A stretch of DNA of 35,590 nt from NCBI GenBank assembly GCA_016213895.1, contig JACQZJ010000022.1, positions 1 to 35,590 on the forward strand, written 5' to 3'. Below the pieces are notes generated by a model. That model worked only from the letters and a program-made list of their open reading frames with translations. It ran no database searches and was not told the origin of the DNA. This document shows, piece after piece, positions 8,286 through 16,191 of the stretch (its first letter is position 1; each line of letters starts with the position of its first letter). This DNA comes from Planctomycetota bacterium. GTDB taxonomy: Bacteria; Planctomycetota; B15-G4; JADJEK01. The translations under genes were made by a program, and so were the position numbers.

Positions 8286-8436
8286 CGTAGCACGGCTGAA
8301 ACGCCTGGCATCGCGGCCGCCCACTCGCCGAGGTCACCTCGGTGCCGGCCCGGTCGCAGGTAAGGCGCAAGCCATGAGCCACCCGAAATAGAGAAGCGAA
8401 AGCGCGGCGCGACGGCCAGCGGAGGTGCACGCACGC

Positions 8437-8829
8437 ATGAACGATCAGAATCCCAGCGACACCAGCACGGAGGACGTGGGGACCGCTCTCGACATGAGCG
8501 TCGTCGCGTCCCTCAAGGAGCTCGGCGGTGAAGACGATCCGGGCCTCTTCACCGACCTCGTCGAGACCTTCCTCGCCGACACCCCGCAGCGGGTGCGGGC
8601 CATCGAGACAGCGGCCCGCGACGCCGACGCCGAGGGCCTCATGAAGGCCGCCCACGGCCTCAAGTCGAGCGCGGCCAACCTCGGGGCCGCGCGCCTCTCC
8701 GCGCTCTGTCGCGAGCTCGAGAAGGCCGGCCGCGGCGGCGCCCTCGAGGGCGTGGACCGCATGGCGGCGCGGCTGGTCAAGGAATACGCCGCGGCGGAGA
8801 AGGCGCTGCGACAGGCCTCTGCCACCTGA
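8437..8829 (+). CDS. Stand-alone histidine phosphotransfer (Hpt) protein
   Basis: A 130-residue cytoplasmic protein formed mainly by one Hpt four-helix domain. The phosphoacceptor motif is 'AAHGLKSSAANLGA', with His at residue 73, matching the family pattern HxLK(G/S)SA. Hpt proteins pass phosphoryl groups between receiver domains in multistep phosphorelays. No histidine kinase is in the window, so its donor is elsewhere. The receiver domain of the next gene, 48 bp downstream on the same strand, is the obvious candidate partner. The start is the ATG at 8437, with GGAGGT 10 nt upstream; a GTG at 8425 lies inside that ribosome site and is less likely. The first 20 residues are polar and unstructured. 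Confidence 0.88.
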   Translation: MNDQNPSDTSTEDVGTALDMSVVASLKELGGEDDPGLFTDLVETFLADTPQRVRAIETAARDADAEGLMKAAHGLKSSAANLGAARLSALCRELEKAGRGGALEGVDRMAARLVKEYAAAEKALRQASAT

Positions 8830-8877
8830 GGACACGATCCGCAGTAGGAAGCTCCACCACGGGACCAGACACAGCCC

Positions 8878-10839
8878 ATGAGCAACAAGTTCGACGAACT
8901 CAAGCTGACCGGCAACCTGCCCTCCCCCTCCGGCGTGGGCATGGCAATCCTGCGCCTCACGCAGAGCGACGACTTCTCGGCCGAGGAGCTGGCACGCACG
9001 ATCCAGTCCGACCCGGCTCTCACCGGGCGCATCGTGAAGATGTCGAACTCGGCCCAGAGCGCCGGCGTGAAGACCATCTCCACGGTTTCGGACGCGGTCG
9101 TGCGGCTCGGCGTGCGCGCCGTGCGCAACGTCGCGCTCGGCTTCTCGCTGGTCTCCGCCTTTCGCAAGGGCAAGTGCGAGGCCTTCGACTACGGCAAGTA
9201 CTGGTCGGATTCCCTGGCGCGCGCGGTCGCGGCCCAGACGCTCAGCCGCGAGCTGCGCCTCATCGTCCCCTCCGAGGCCTACATCTGCGCCCTGCTCTCG
9301 GGCATCGGCCGCCTGGCGCTCGCCTCCGTGCACCCGCGCGCCTACTCCGAGCTGCTGCGCCGCGTCGCGGGCCTCTCCGAAGTCGACCTCGCCGCGGGTG
9401 AGCGCGAGGTCTTCGAGATCGACCATTTCGAGGTCGCCGAGGCCATGCTCAAGGACTGGCGCCTGCCGGATTCCCACGCCCTGGCCGTGGCCAGCTACGC
9501 CAGGCCGGTGCACGAGACCGTGTCGCTCGACAAGACGGCGGCGCGCCTGTGCACCGTGCTGCGCGTGGCCACGCCCATCGCCCGCATCCTGCTGGCCGAG
9601 AACGACGCGCACCACTTCCACTGGCCCGCCTTCGAGTCGGCGCTCAAGCTCATCGACATCGACCGCGCGCGCCTCTGCGCCGCCTGCGACGGGATCGCCG
9701 CCGAGTGGCGCGACTGGGGCAAGGTGCTGTCCGTGCCGACCCAGTCGGCGCCGCCCTTCGCCGAGATCGCCCAGCGCGCCTCCGAGAGCCCGACGGCCGG
9801 CGCGCAGCCCGCGGCCGCGGTGCTGGTCAACGACATCGATCCGACGGCCGCGCCCCAGGAGGCCGAGGAGGAGGCGCTTGCCAAGCTCACCGTGCTCGCG
9901 GTCGACGACGACCCCATCTCCCTCAAGCTGCTGGTCACGCACCTGGCCCGCCAGGGGTACGAGGTCATGCAGGCGGCGAACGGCACGCAGGCCCTGGCCA
10001 TGGCCCTGGAGCGCAATCCGCACATCGTGGTGAGCGACTGGATGATGCCCGGCATGGACGGCATCGAGCTGACGCGCAGCCTGCGCAAGATCGAGATCGG
10101 CCGGGACATGTACATTCTGCTCCTCACCGGCCGCGAGGAGGAGGAACAGGTGGTGGAGGCGTTCGACGCCGGAGTGGACGACTTCGTGTCCAAGCCCTTC
10201 AACCCGCGCATCCTGCTGTCGCGCGTCGCGGCCGGCGAGCGGCTCGTGCGCCTGCAGGTCAGGGTGGCCGGCGACAAGGCGAAGATGGAGCAGCAGGTCG
10301 CGCAGCTCGCCGTGCTCAACCGCAAGCTGACCACGACCACGGTGACGGACGCGCTCACCAGCCTGCCGAACCGGCGGCATGCCATGCAGACCCTCGAGCA
10401 GGCGTTCGAGCGCCGCGATCCGGGCAAGGCGGACCAGCTCTCCTTGATCATGATCGACATCGACCACTTCAAGAAGGTCAACGACGAGTACGGGCACGAC
10501 GCCGGCGACGCGGTGCTGTGCGAGCTGGCCAACGTGCTGCGCGGACTGCTGCGCCGCCAGGACACGGTCTGCCGCCTGGGCGGCGAGGAGTTCATCGTCG
10601 TCTGTCCGGGTTCGGACGCCGCGGGGGCGGCGGCGGTCGCGGAGCGGCTGCGCAAGGGCGTGGCCAGCCACCGCATCCGGCACGGCAGGTTCGACCGCTC
10701 CGTGACGTGCAGCTTCGGCGTGGCCCAGCGCACGCCCCTCATGCAGAGCCACGAGGCCCTACTGAAGGCGGCCGACGTCGCGGTGTACGAGGCCAAGGAA
10801 GCCGGCCGCAACCGGGTGTGCGTGGCCCCGCTCGCCTGA
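8878..10839 (+). CDS. HDOD - receiver - GGDEF protein (diguanylate cyclase)
   Basis: A 653-residue cytoplasmic signalling protein in three parts. Residues 10-280 are an HDOD domain ('LPSPSGVGMAILRLTQSDDFSAEELA' in part, and 'LLSGIGRLAL'), which lacks the HD catalytic pair. Residues 340-460 are a receiver domain with the acidic pocket 'VDDDP', phosphoacceptor Asp387 ('SDWMMPGMDG'), 'LLTGR' and the conserved Lys in 'VSKPFNP'. Residues 490-650 are a GGDEF domain with an intact GGEEF at 568-572 and an RRQD inhibitory I-site five residues before it. It should therefore make cyclic di-GMP from two GTP, under phosphorylation control and product inhibition. It follows the Hpt gene closely, which suggests a phosphorelay Hpt to Asp387. 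No good Shine-Dalgarno is visible near the ATG. Confidence 0.93.
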   Translation: MSNKFDELKLTGNLPSPSGVGMAILRLTQSDDFSAEELARTIQSDPALTGRIVKMSNSAQSAGVKTISTVSDAVVRLGVRAVRNVALGFSLVSAFRKGKCEAFDYGKYWSDSLARAVAAQTLSRELRLIVPSEAYICALLSGIGRLALASVHPRAYSELLRRVAGLSEVDLAAGEREVFEIDHFEVAEAMLKDWRLPDSHALAVASYARPVHETVSLDKTAARLCTVLRVATPIARILLAENDAHHFHWPAFESALKLIDIDRARLCAACDGIAAEWRDWGKVLSVPTQSAPPFAEIAQRASESPTAGAQPAAAVLVNDIDPTAAPQEAEEEALAKLTVLAVDDDPISLKLLVTHLARQGYEVMQAANGTQALAMALERNPHIVVSDWMMPGMDGIELTRSLRKIEIGRDMYILLLTGREEEEQVVEAFDAGVDDFVSKPFNPRILLSRVAAGERLVRLQVRVAGDKAKMEQQVAQLAVLNRKLTTTTVTDALTSLPNRRHAMQTLEQAFERRDPGKADQLSLIMIDIDHFKKVNDEYGHDAGDAVLCELANVLRGLLRRQDTVCRLGGEEFIVVCPGSDAAGAAAVAERLRKGVASHRIRHGRFDRSVTCSFGVAQRTPLMQSHEALLKAADVAVYEAKEAGRNRVCVAPLA

Positions 10840-10900
10840 GGCGGGTTCCTGGCGTGCACCGCGGCCGCGCCCGCGCGCCGTATTTCCGCGCGCGCGGTCA

Positions 10901-10930
10901 TTGCGCCCGCGGCGCGATCGCTGCTACACT
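10901..10930 (+). promoter_or_regulatory. Putative sigma70-type promoter of the matrixin gene
   Basis: TTGCGC (10901-10906) and TACACT (10925-10930) are separated by 18 bp and lie about 90 bp before the GTG start at 11017. The -10 box matches a form seen before several genes here. A 12-bp perfect palindrome (10886-10897) lies just upstream, near the end of the GGDEF gene. Confidence 0.45.
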
Positions 10931-11016
10931 CGCGCCCCCGTGATCCAAACGCGCTGCTCGGGCCGGCCCGGCCCCACCGGCCGGCCCGCGAGACCCCAGC
11001 CAGCGCGCCCCGACAG

Positions 11017-12585
11017 GTGCCCGTGCTCCACTCCATCCACCGCGTTCTCGCCGGTGCTGTCTGCGTGACGGCGGCCTGCTTCTTCGCTCTTCCTTCCGCC
11101 AGCGTCGCCTACTCGCTGCTCTCCGGCAGCCTGGGTCTCGGCACCTCGGGGAACGGCTACCAGCGGGACGTCAGGGTGTACAACAACGCCCTCGACCCGT
11201 CGGCCAACTCCAACAAGGCGGCCGAGATCGGCTACCCCGGAGCGGATGGCGCGGTGCTCGCCAGCTGGAAAGCCGCGACCGCCTGGAACTCGGACAAGCA
11301 CAACGCCGGCAAGAACTTCGACTTCGACTTTCAGGGCTCGGTGACCAGCGCCGGCGACAGCGACTCCAACACCGTCTCCTGGACCTACACGCTCTGCGGC
11401 GGCGGCACGCTGGCCTACACGCTCACGCCGATCGCGAACGGCTGGGCCATCCGCTTGTGCGAGGGCTGGGTGTGGGCGAACGGCCCGGGCGAGCCGGCGC
11501 CGGGCCAGATCGACATCCAGGGGATCGTCGCGCACGAGCTGGGGCACGCCCTGGGACTCGGCCACAGCAGCGTGGGCTGCGGCGGCGACTGCGGCAACGA
11601 CGCGACCATGTGCGCCTACCTCTGCGGCAGCGGCAGCAACTTCCGCTCCCTCGAGGCGGATGATCTCGCCGGCCTCGAGGCGATCTACGGCGCCCGGCCG
11701 CCCGGCAAGCCGGAGATCACGGGCCTGAGCGGCTCGATGAGCAACGGCAACACGCTGATCGTCAAGGGCAAGGGCTTCCCGCCCTCGGTCAACGTCAAGT
11801 TCACGTCCAAGACCACTCAGGACACGGGCGCCATCCAGGGAGTGGTGTACGGCGTGGCGGCCGCAGCGCAGCAGCTCACGGTCACGATCCCCACGGCCGC
11901 GCGGGACGGCAACGTGCTGATCTGGGTGCCGGAAAGCTCCCTGCTGTCCAATCCCTTCCCCATCGACATCGGCGGCGCGCCGCCCACGCCGCCTGCGATC
12001 TACGGCATCGCGCCCGCGGTGGTCGCGGCCCTCGGCGGCAATACGGTCACGCTCAGCGGCAGCGCCTTCACCGGCGCCCTGCGCGTCGAGGTCGGCCCGG
12101 CGACCCTCTTGCCGGGCGCGGGATTCGTGATCCAGAGCGACTCGAGCATCGCTTTCGCGCCTCCGCCGGCGCAAGGCTCGCTCGACCCGGTGCCGGTCAT
12201 CGTGGCCACGGCCGGAGGGTCGAGCGCGCAGGTCACGCTCAGCTACGTGGAGACGTCGCCGCTCCTGCTGCTCGGGCCGCCGCACCTGGGGAACGGCTCC
12301 AGCGCCACCTACACGTGGGGCGGCAAGCCCGGGCAGCTCGCCATCCTGCTCGCGGGCGGCCAGAACGCGACGGTCGACTTCCAGGGAGCGCCCCTCCTCT
12401 GCGCCACGCTCTGGCTGCTCTTGCCGCAGACGGACGCCGCCGGCATCGGCTCGCTCTGCGCGCCCATCGACAACCTGCCGCTCGGAGTGGACGTGTGCGT
12501 GCAGATCGCCACGCTCGCGCCGCCGGGAACGGACCTCGGCAGCGTCGCGCTTTCCAATATCCACGTGGCCAAGGTCCTCTTCTAA
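11017..12585 (+). CDS. Secreted matrixin-like metalloprotease with IPT/TIG domains
   Basis: A 522-residue exported protein. The N-terminus has a signal peptide (hydrophobic 'VLAGAVCVTAACFFALPSAS'). The catalytic domain carries the metzincin zinc motif HELGHALGLGH (residues 173-183; three His ligands and the catalytic Glu) and a candidate Met-turn 'DATMCAYL'. Several Cys around it may form disulfides. Two beta-sandwich modules of the IPT/TIG type follow ('PEITGLSGSMSNGNTLIVKG' and 'AIYGIAPAVVAALGGNTVTLSG'). The last 105 residues or so ('LLLLGPPHLGNGSSATYTWG' onward) form a domain that also appears in two other secreted proteins here. It probably degrades proteins outside the cell or at the surface. 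The GTG at 11017 is the first start that keeps the signal peptide intact; its ribosome site is weak. Confidence 0.88.
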   Translation: MPVLHSIHRVLAGAVCVTAACFFALPSASVAYSLLSGSLGLGTSGNGYQRDVRVYNNALDPSANSNKAAEIGYPGADGAVLASWKAATAWNSDKHNAGKNFDFDFQGSVTSAGDSDSNTVSWTYTLCGGGTLAYTLTPIANGWAIRLCEGWVWANGPGEPAPGQIDIQGIVAHELGHALGLGHSSVGCGGDCGNDATMCAYLCGSGSNFRSLEADDLAGLEAIYGARPPGKPEITGLSGSMSNGNTLIVKGKGFPPSVNVKFTSKTTQDTGAIQGVVYGVAAAAQQLTVTIPTAARDGNVLIWVPESSLLSNPFPIDIGGAPPTPPAIYGIAPAVVAALGGNTVTLSGSAFTGALRVEVGPATLLPGAGFVIQSDSSIAFAPPPAQGSLDPVPVIVATAGGSSAQVTLSYVETSPLLLLGPPHLGNGSSATYTWGGKPGQLAILLAGGQNATVDFQGAPLLCATLWLLLPQTDAAGIGSLCAPIDNLPLGVDVCVQIATLAPPGTDLGSVALSNIHVAKVLF

Positions 12586-12602
12586 TCAACGCGTCCCGGC
12601 GC

Positions 12603-12608
12603 TAGTGT
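12603..12608 (+). promoter_or_regulatory. Possible -10 box before the membrane-TPR gene
   Basis: TAGTGT in the context gctagtgtcc lies 48 bp before the preferred GTG start at 12656. It resembles the -10 boxes at 10925 and 19495, but no matching -35 is obvious. Confidence 0.25.
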
Positions 12609-12655
12609 CCTGTGCGCTCGGCCCCGGCCCCTTCACTCGTGGAGCGCCCCGACCC

Positions 12656-15100
12656 GTGCGCGTCCTTTCTTCCCTGTTCACCGGCCTGCTGCTCGCGCCG
12701 CTCTTCGACCTGGGCGTGCGCCTGTGCCAGGAGGCGTCCGCGGGCGCGGCCCCGGGCCGCGTGCTGGCCGCGCTTGCGCTCGGCGGCTGCGCTCTCCTGG
12801 TCTCTCTCGTTCCGGCCGGCGCGGCCTCGGGCCGCCGCGGCCGGGCGCTCGCCGGCCTGATCCTGCTGGCCGGAGTGATCCTGGCTCTTCTGGCGGCCGG
12901 CGACGCCCGCCCCGGAAGGCCGCTCGTCGCGGCGGCGCTGTTCCTGCTGCCCGCCCTCGGCTTGGCGCTGCTCGGCGGCCAGGCGCCCCATCCAGCCGCC
13001 TTCCTCCTCGGTTCCGCGGCGGGGCTCTTCGTGCACGCGGCCTGGCTCATGCCCTCGTTCGGCCGCGCCGCTCCGGCCGTCCTCGCGGCCCTCTTCCTCG
13101 CGGTCGCGCGCCTCGCGGCGCCCGCGGCCCGGAGCGAGGTTACACGCCGGGCCTGGCAGGTCGATCTCATCCTCTGCGGGCTCGTTCTCGGCTTCGGCTT
13201 CGATCTGGCCCGGCCCTTCGTCCTGCAGCACACGAGCGGATGCGGTTTCAGCCACGCGGCCGTGAACGTCGTCCTCCTCCTGGGCGCGGGGCTCGGCGCG
13301 ATCCTGGCCATGCCGCGCCGGGGCGCGTGGATCTCCCGCGCGCTCTTGCCGTTCGTCGCGCTGCTGGCCCTCCTGAACCTCTTCTTCGCGCTGCGGAACG
13401 CCTCGCAACCGGCGGTGCTCAACGACCTGGCCTTCGCCGCCTCAGCGGACACGCGCCTGACCGAGCTGTCGCTCGCGCGCGCGCTCCTGGGGCTCGCGGC
13501 CATCGGCGCCGGCCTCTGGCTGCGGGACGCGCTCTCCCGCCTGCCCGCCTGCCGCGGAGCGGGCGTGCTGCTCCTCGCGCTCGGCGCGGGCGCGTTCCTG
13601 GCCCAGCGCGTGCTGGAGGGCGGCCTCCCCTGGCCGCGCGCGCTCCTGGGCGAGGAACGGGCGCTGGTCCGGCACCATCCAGCGCTCGAGATCCTGGAGG
13701 AGCAACTGGTCACGCCGGACGGCGTGCTGCGCCTCGCCCGGGACAACACGCTGGCGCAGGGCGAACCGCACCTCTGGTGGCAGGCGCGGCGCGCCTCGCG
13801 CATCGAGGCCTTTGCCTCGCTCGAGGCAGAGGAAGTGAGCCTCGCCGGCAGCCTGCTGCCCGCGGGCGGCAGGCTCCTTCTGATCGGCAACGCCAGCAAG
13901 CGCCACCGCGCCGCGTACACCGCGTCCCCGTTCTCGGAATACGCGGTCGCACCCTCGATCCCGGTGTTCCCGAGCGCGTCCTTGGCGGGAGAGGAGCGTC
14001 TCGACGCCTTCCGGCTCGGAGCGGGGCAGGATCCCATCGACGCGATCGTCTTCCTCTCCTCGGCCGCGCCGGCGTGGCGGCCAGCGCGGCTCTTGTCCCG
14101 GGAGGCGCTTGCCGGCGCGCGCGCCGCGCTCAGGCCGGGCGGCGTCCTGCTCGTCTGGTTCGACCTGCGCGTGAACTCCCTGGACGCGATCGCCGCGGTC
14201 TCCCTCGCCCTGCGAGAGGTCTTCGGGCCGGTCCGAACCTGGATCGCCCTCGACGGCCACGCCGGTCCGTTCCTCGCCCTCGAGGCCGGCCCGCTGCCTG
14301 ACGTGGAACAGGACGGCTTCTGCCGGCCGATCCCGGGCGAAGCGCTCACGGACGGCTGGTCGCGCCTGAACAGCATCCTTGATCCGGTGGTGGAAACGCG
14401 GCGCGTGCTCCGGCCGACGCGGTGCCCGCTGGCGGATGCGACCGAGCTCACGCGGCTCGCGCAGGCCTGCGAGCGCCGCGCCGCGCCTCACGTCGCCCAC
14501 CTGCTGCGCGCCCTGGCGATCCACTCGGCCAACTTCTTCGACGTGGAGTCCGCGACGAGCGACAACGAGCGCCACCGCATCGTCGACGAGGAGTGCGACG
14601 CGCTGGTCCTGGCGCTGGCCGCGGCGCCCGCTGACCCGCTGGTCATGAACCAGGTCAAGCGCTTCATCGCCCTGGCCCACGCCAAGGGCGAGTACGAGCG
14701 CCTCGACCGCGTCCTTTTGCCCGCTCTCGCGGCGCACCCCGGCGACGCCGGCCTGCACTACGTGTCCGGCAAGGCGAACTTCGAGCTGCAGGCCTTCGAC
14801 CTGGCCATCGACGACCTCGAGCTGGTGGTCCGCTCCGACCGCATGCAGTACGAGGCGTTCCTGCTGCTCGGGCTCTCGTACGCCAGCCTCGAGGAGCCGG
14901 ACTTCGCCGCGGCCATCTCCGCGCTGGAAGCGGCCCGGGAGCTGCGGCCGGACGCGCTCAAGGCGCTGCGCGCGCTGGGCGTCACGCTCTGCCGGGCCGG
15001 CCGCGAGGCCGAGGCCGAACCGTACCTCGAACGCGTGATCGGCGAGGCGCCGGCGGACGAGGAAGCGCGCGCCTACCTGGAGAGGATCCGCTCCAGGTAG
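12656..15100 (+). CDS. Polytopic membrane protein with spermidine-synthase-like and TPR domains
   Basis: An 814-residue protein. Residues 1-340 hold about ten hydrophobic helices. Residues 390-550 look like the nucleotide-binding half of a spermidine synthase or methyltransferase fold: strand 'GGRLLLIGNASKRH', then 'IDAIVFLSS', then 'ALRPGGVLLVWFDL'. The Gly-rich cofactor loop (GxGxG) is replaced by GNASK, so catalysis is doubtful. The last 220 residues are helical repeats of TPR type ('GLHYVSGKANFELQAFDLAI', 'EAFLLLGLSYASLEEPDFAA'). The architecture (membrane spermidine-synthase-like protein plus TPR) is known from large-genome bacteria but has no assigned role. I prefer the GTG at 12656 because a hydrophobic helix follows directly; a GTG at 12605 is possible. 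The gene stands between a secreted protease and proline dehydrogenase. Confidence 0.75.
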   Translation: MRVLSSLFTGLLLAPLFDLGVRLCQEASAGAAPGRVLAALALGGCALLVSLVPAGAASGRRGRALAGLILLAGVILALLAAGDARPGRPLVAAALFLLPALGLALLGGQAPHPAAFLLGSAAGLFVHAAWLMPSFGRAAPAVLAALFLAVARLAAPAARSEVTRRAWQVDLILCGLVLGFGFDLARPFVLQHTSGCGFSHAAVNVVLLLGAGLGAILAMPRRGAWISRALLPFVALLALLNLFFALRNASQPAVLNDLAFAASADTRLTELSLARALLGLAAIGAGLWLRDALSRLPACRGAGVLLLALGAGAFLAQRVLEGGLPWPRALLGEERALVRHHPALEILEEQLVTPDGVLRLARDNTLAQGEPHLWWQARRASRIEAFASLEAEEVSLAGSLLPAGGRLLLIGNASKRHRAAYTASPFSEYAVAPSIPVFPSASLAGEERLDAFRLGAGQDPIDAIVFLSSAAPAWRPARLLSREALAGARAALRPGGVLLVWFDLRVNSLDAIAAVSLALREVFGPVRTWIALDGHAGPFLALEAGPLPDVEQDGFCRPIPGEALTDGWSRLNSILDPVVETRRVLRPTRCPLADATELTRLAQACERRAAPHVAHLLRALAIHSANFFDVESATSDNERHRIVDEECDALVLALAAAPADPLVMNQVKRFIALAHAKGEYERLDRVLLPALAAHPGDAGLHYVSGKANFELQAFDLAIDDLELVVRSDRMQYEAFLLLGLSYASLEEPDFAAAISALEAARELRPDALKALRALGVTLCRAGREAEAEPYLERVIGEAPADEEARAYLERIRSR

Positions 15101-15152
15101 CCGCTCGCGGCCCGCCAGCCGGAAGCGCGCGCCGCGCAGCGCCGTGTTGCGG

Positions 15153-15158
15153 TAGTCT
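15153..15158 (+). promoter_or_regulatory. Possible -10 box before proline dehydrogenase
   Basis: TAGTCT in the context gcggtagtctgtgcc lies 31 bp before the ATG at 15190, in an 89-bp gap. No clear -35 is seen. Confidence 0.25.
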
Positions 15159-15189
15159 GTGCCATCCCCTTCGCCTGACGGTGAGACCG

Positions 15190-16092
15190 ATGAGCCTCTT
15201 CGATCGCGTGGTGGCCGCGTCCCTGCCCTTCGTTCCCAAGCCGATCGTCGGCATGGTCTCGCGCCGCTACATCGCGGGCGAGACGCTGGCGGACGCGGTG
15301 CGCGCGGTGAAGGAGCTGAACGCCGAGGGGGCGGCGGCGACCGTGGACGTGCTCGGCGAGGACACCAAGGAGCGCGCGCAGGCCGAGCGCACCGTCGCCG
15401 AGTACCGGCGCGTCATCGAGGCGATCGTCGAGAACGCGCTGCAGTGCAACATCTCGATCAAGCTGACCGCGCTCGGTCTGCTCATCGACGAGTCGCTCTG
15501 CCGCGACAACGTGCGCGCGATCCTCGCCGCCGCCCGGCCGCACGGCATGTTCGTGCGCATCGACATGGAGGACTCGAGCGTCACCACGCGCACGCTCGAC
15601 GTGTACCGCGCCGTGAGGAAGGAGTACGCCGCGGTGGGGCCGGTGCTGCAGGCCTACATGCGGCGCAGCCTGGCTGACGCCCGCAGCCTCCTCGCCGAGC
15701 CGCCGCTGAACGTGCGCCTGTGCAAGGGCATCTACAACGAGCCCGCGGGCGTGGCCTTCAAGGACTTCGAGGTGGTGCGCAGGTCCTACGCCAATTTGCT
15801 CGGGATCCTGCTGCGCGCGGGCGCCTGCGTGGGGATCGCCACGCACGACGCGCCCTTGCTCTACGAGGGGCTGCGTCTGGTCGACGAGCTTCGCCTCGCG
15901 CCCGAGGCCTACGAGTTCCAGATGCTCCTCGGCGTGATCCCGGAGATGCGCCGCGTCCTGATCAGCGAGGGGCACCGCCTGCGCGTCTACGTCCCCTTCG
16001 GCCAGAACTGGTACGGCTACTCCAGGCGCCGCCTGCGCGAGAACCCGAAGGTGGCCGGCTTCGTGCTGAAGAACATGTTCGCGCGGCGTTAG
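15190..16092 (+). CDS. putA: Proline dehydrogenase (monofunctional)
   Basis: A 300-residue FAD enzyme of the PRODH TIM-barrel family. It oxidises L-proline to 1-pyrroline-5-carboxylate and passes electrons to the quinone pool. The length matches stand-alone bacterial PRODH (about 300 residues), not the long bifunctional PutA. Visible family segments are 'ISIKLTALGL', 'VRIDMEDSSVT', 'LQAYMRRSLADA', 'VRLCKGIYNEP', 'GIATHDAPLL', 'YEFQMLLGVIPEMR' and, near the C-terminus, 'VYVPFGQNWYGYSRRRLRENP', which carries the substrate-binding Tyr/Arg cluster. The second enzyme of the pathway (P5C dehydrogenase) is not in the window. The start is the ATG at 15190, with a nearby GGTGAG; an in-frame GTG at 15181 adds three residues. 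Confidence 0.93.
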   Translation: MSLFDRVVAASLPFVPKPIVGMVSRRYIAGETLADAVRAVKELNAEGAAATVDVLGEDTKERAQAERTVAEYRRVIEAIVENALQCNISIKLTALGLLIDESLCRDNVRAILAAARPHGMFVRIDMEDSSVTTRTLDVYRAVRKEYAAVGPVLQAYMRRSLADARSLLAEPPLNVRLCKGIYNEPAGVAFKDFEVVRRSYANLLGILLRAGACVGIATHDAPLLYEGLRLVDELRLAPEAYEFQMLLGVIPEMRRVLISEGHRLRVYVPFGQNWYGYSRRRLRENPKVAGFVLKNMFARR

Positions 16093-16191
16093 CCCGAATA
16101 TCTCACCGCCGGTCCGCGCCTGGCCGGCCCTCGTCGCCGATCTCGTCGTTGCTCGTCGTCAAGAACTCCACCGCCGACGCGCGTCGCCGTC

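Larger units (their letters stand above)
7865..8436. other. Long non-coding block (572 bp) rich in inverted repeats
   Basis: No convincing gene is seen here: the open frames are short, Arg/Pro/Ser-rich and lack ribosome binding sites. The block lies between the divergent lipoprotein and Hpt genes. It carries at least six potential hairpins: 8016-8052, 8105-8129, the composite element 8162-8285, 8328-8342 (ccgagg-TCA-cctcgg), 8364-8373 (ggc-GCAA-gcc) and 8396-8403 (gc-GAAA-gc). The last two have GNRA-type loops. Near 7993-8018 there is a run of 'gaagtc' copies. The 3' part would be the 5' leader of the Hpt gene. Confidence 0.55.

Noticed and set aside
8162-8403. A known cyclic di-GMP (GEMM) riboswitch or a tRNA in the leader of the Hpt/diguanylate cyclase genes
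   Set aside because: The conserved GEMM core segments and the tRNA arm lengths and T-loop are absent. Only GNRA loops and general pairing are shared.
8150-8434. A 94-codon open frame on the minus strand in the non-coding block
   Set aside because: It has an Arg/Gly/Ala-rich composition, overlaps the hairpins, and has no ribosome site or recognisable domain.
8161-10752. An 863-codon open frame on the minus strand
   Set aside because: It is antisense to the Hpt and HDOD-REC-GGDEF genes, whose domains are complete on the plus strand.
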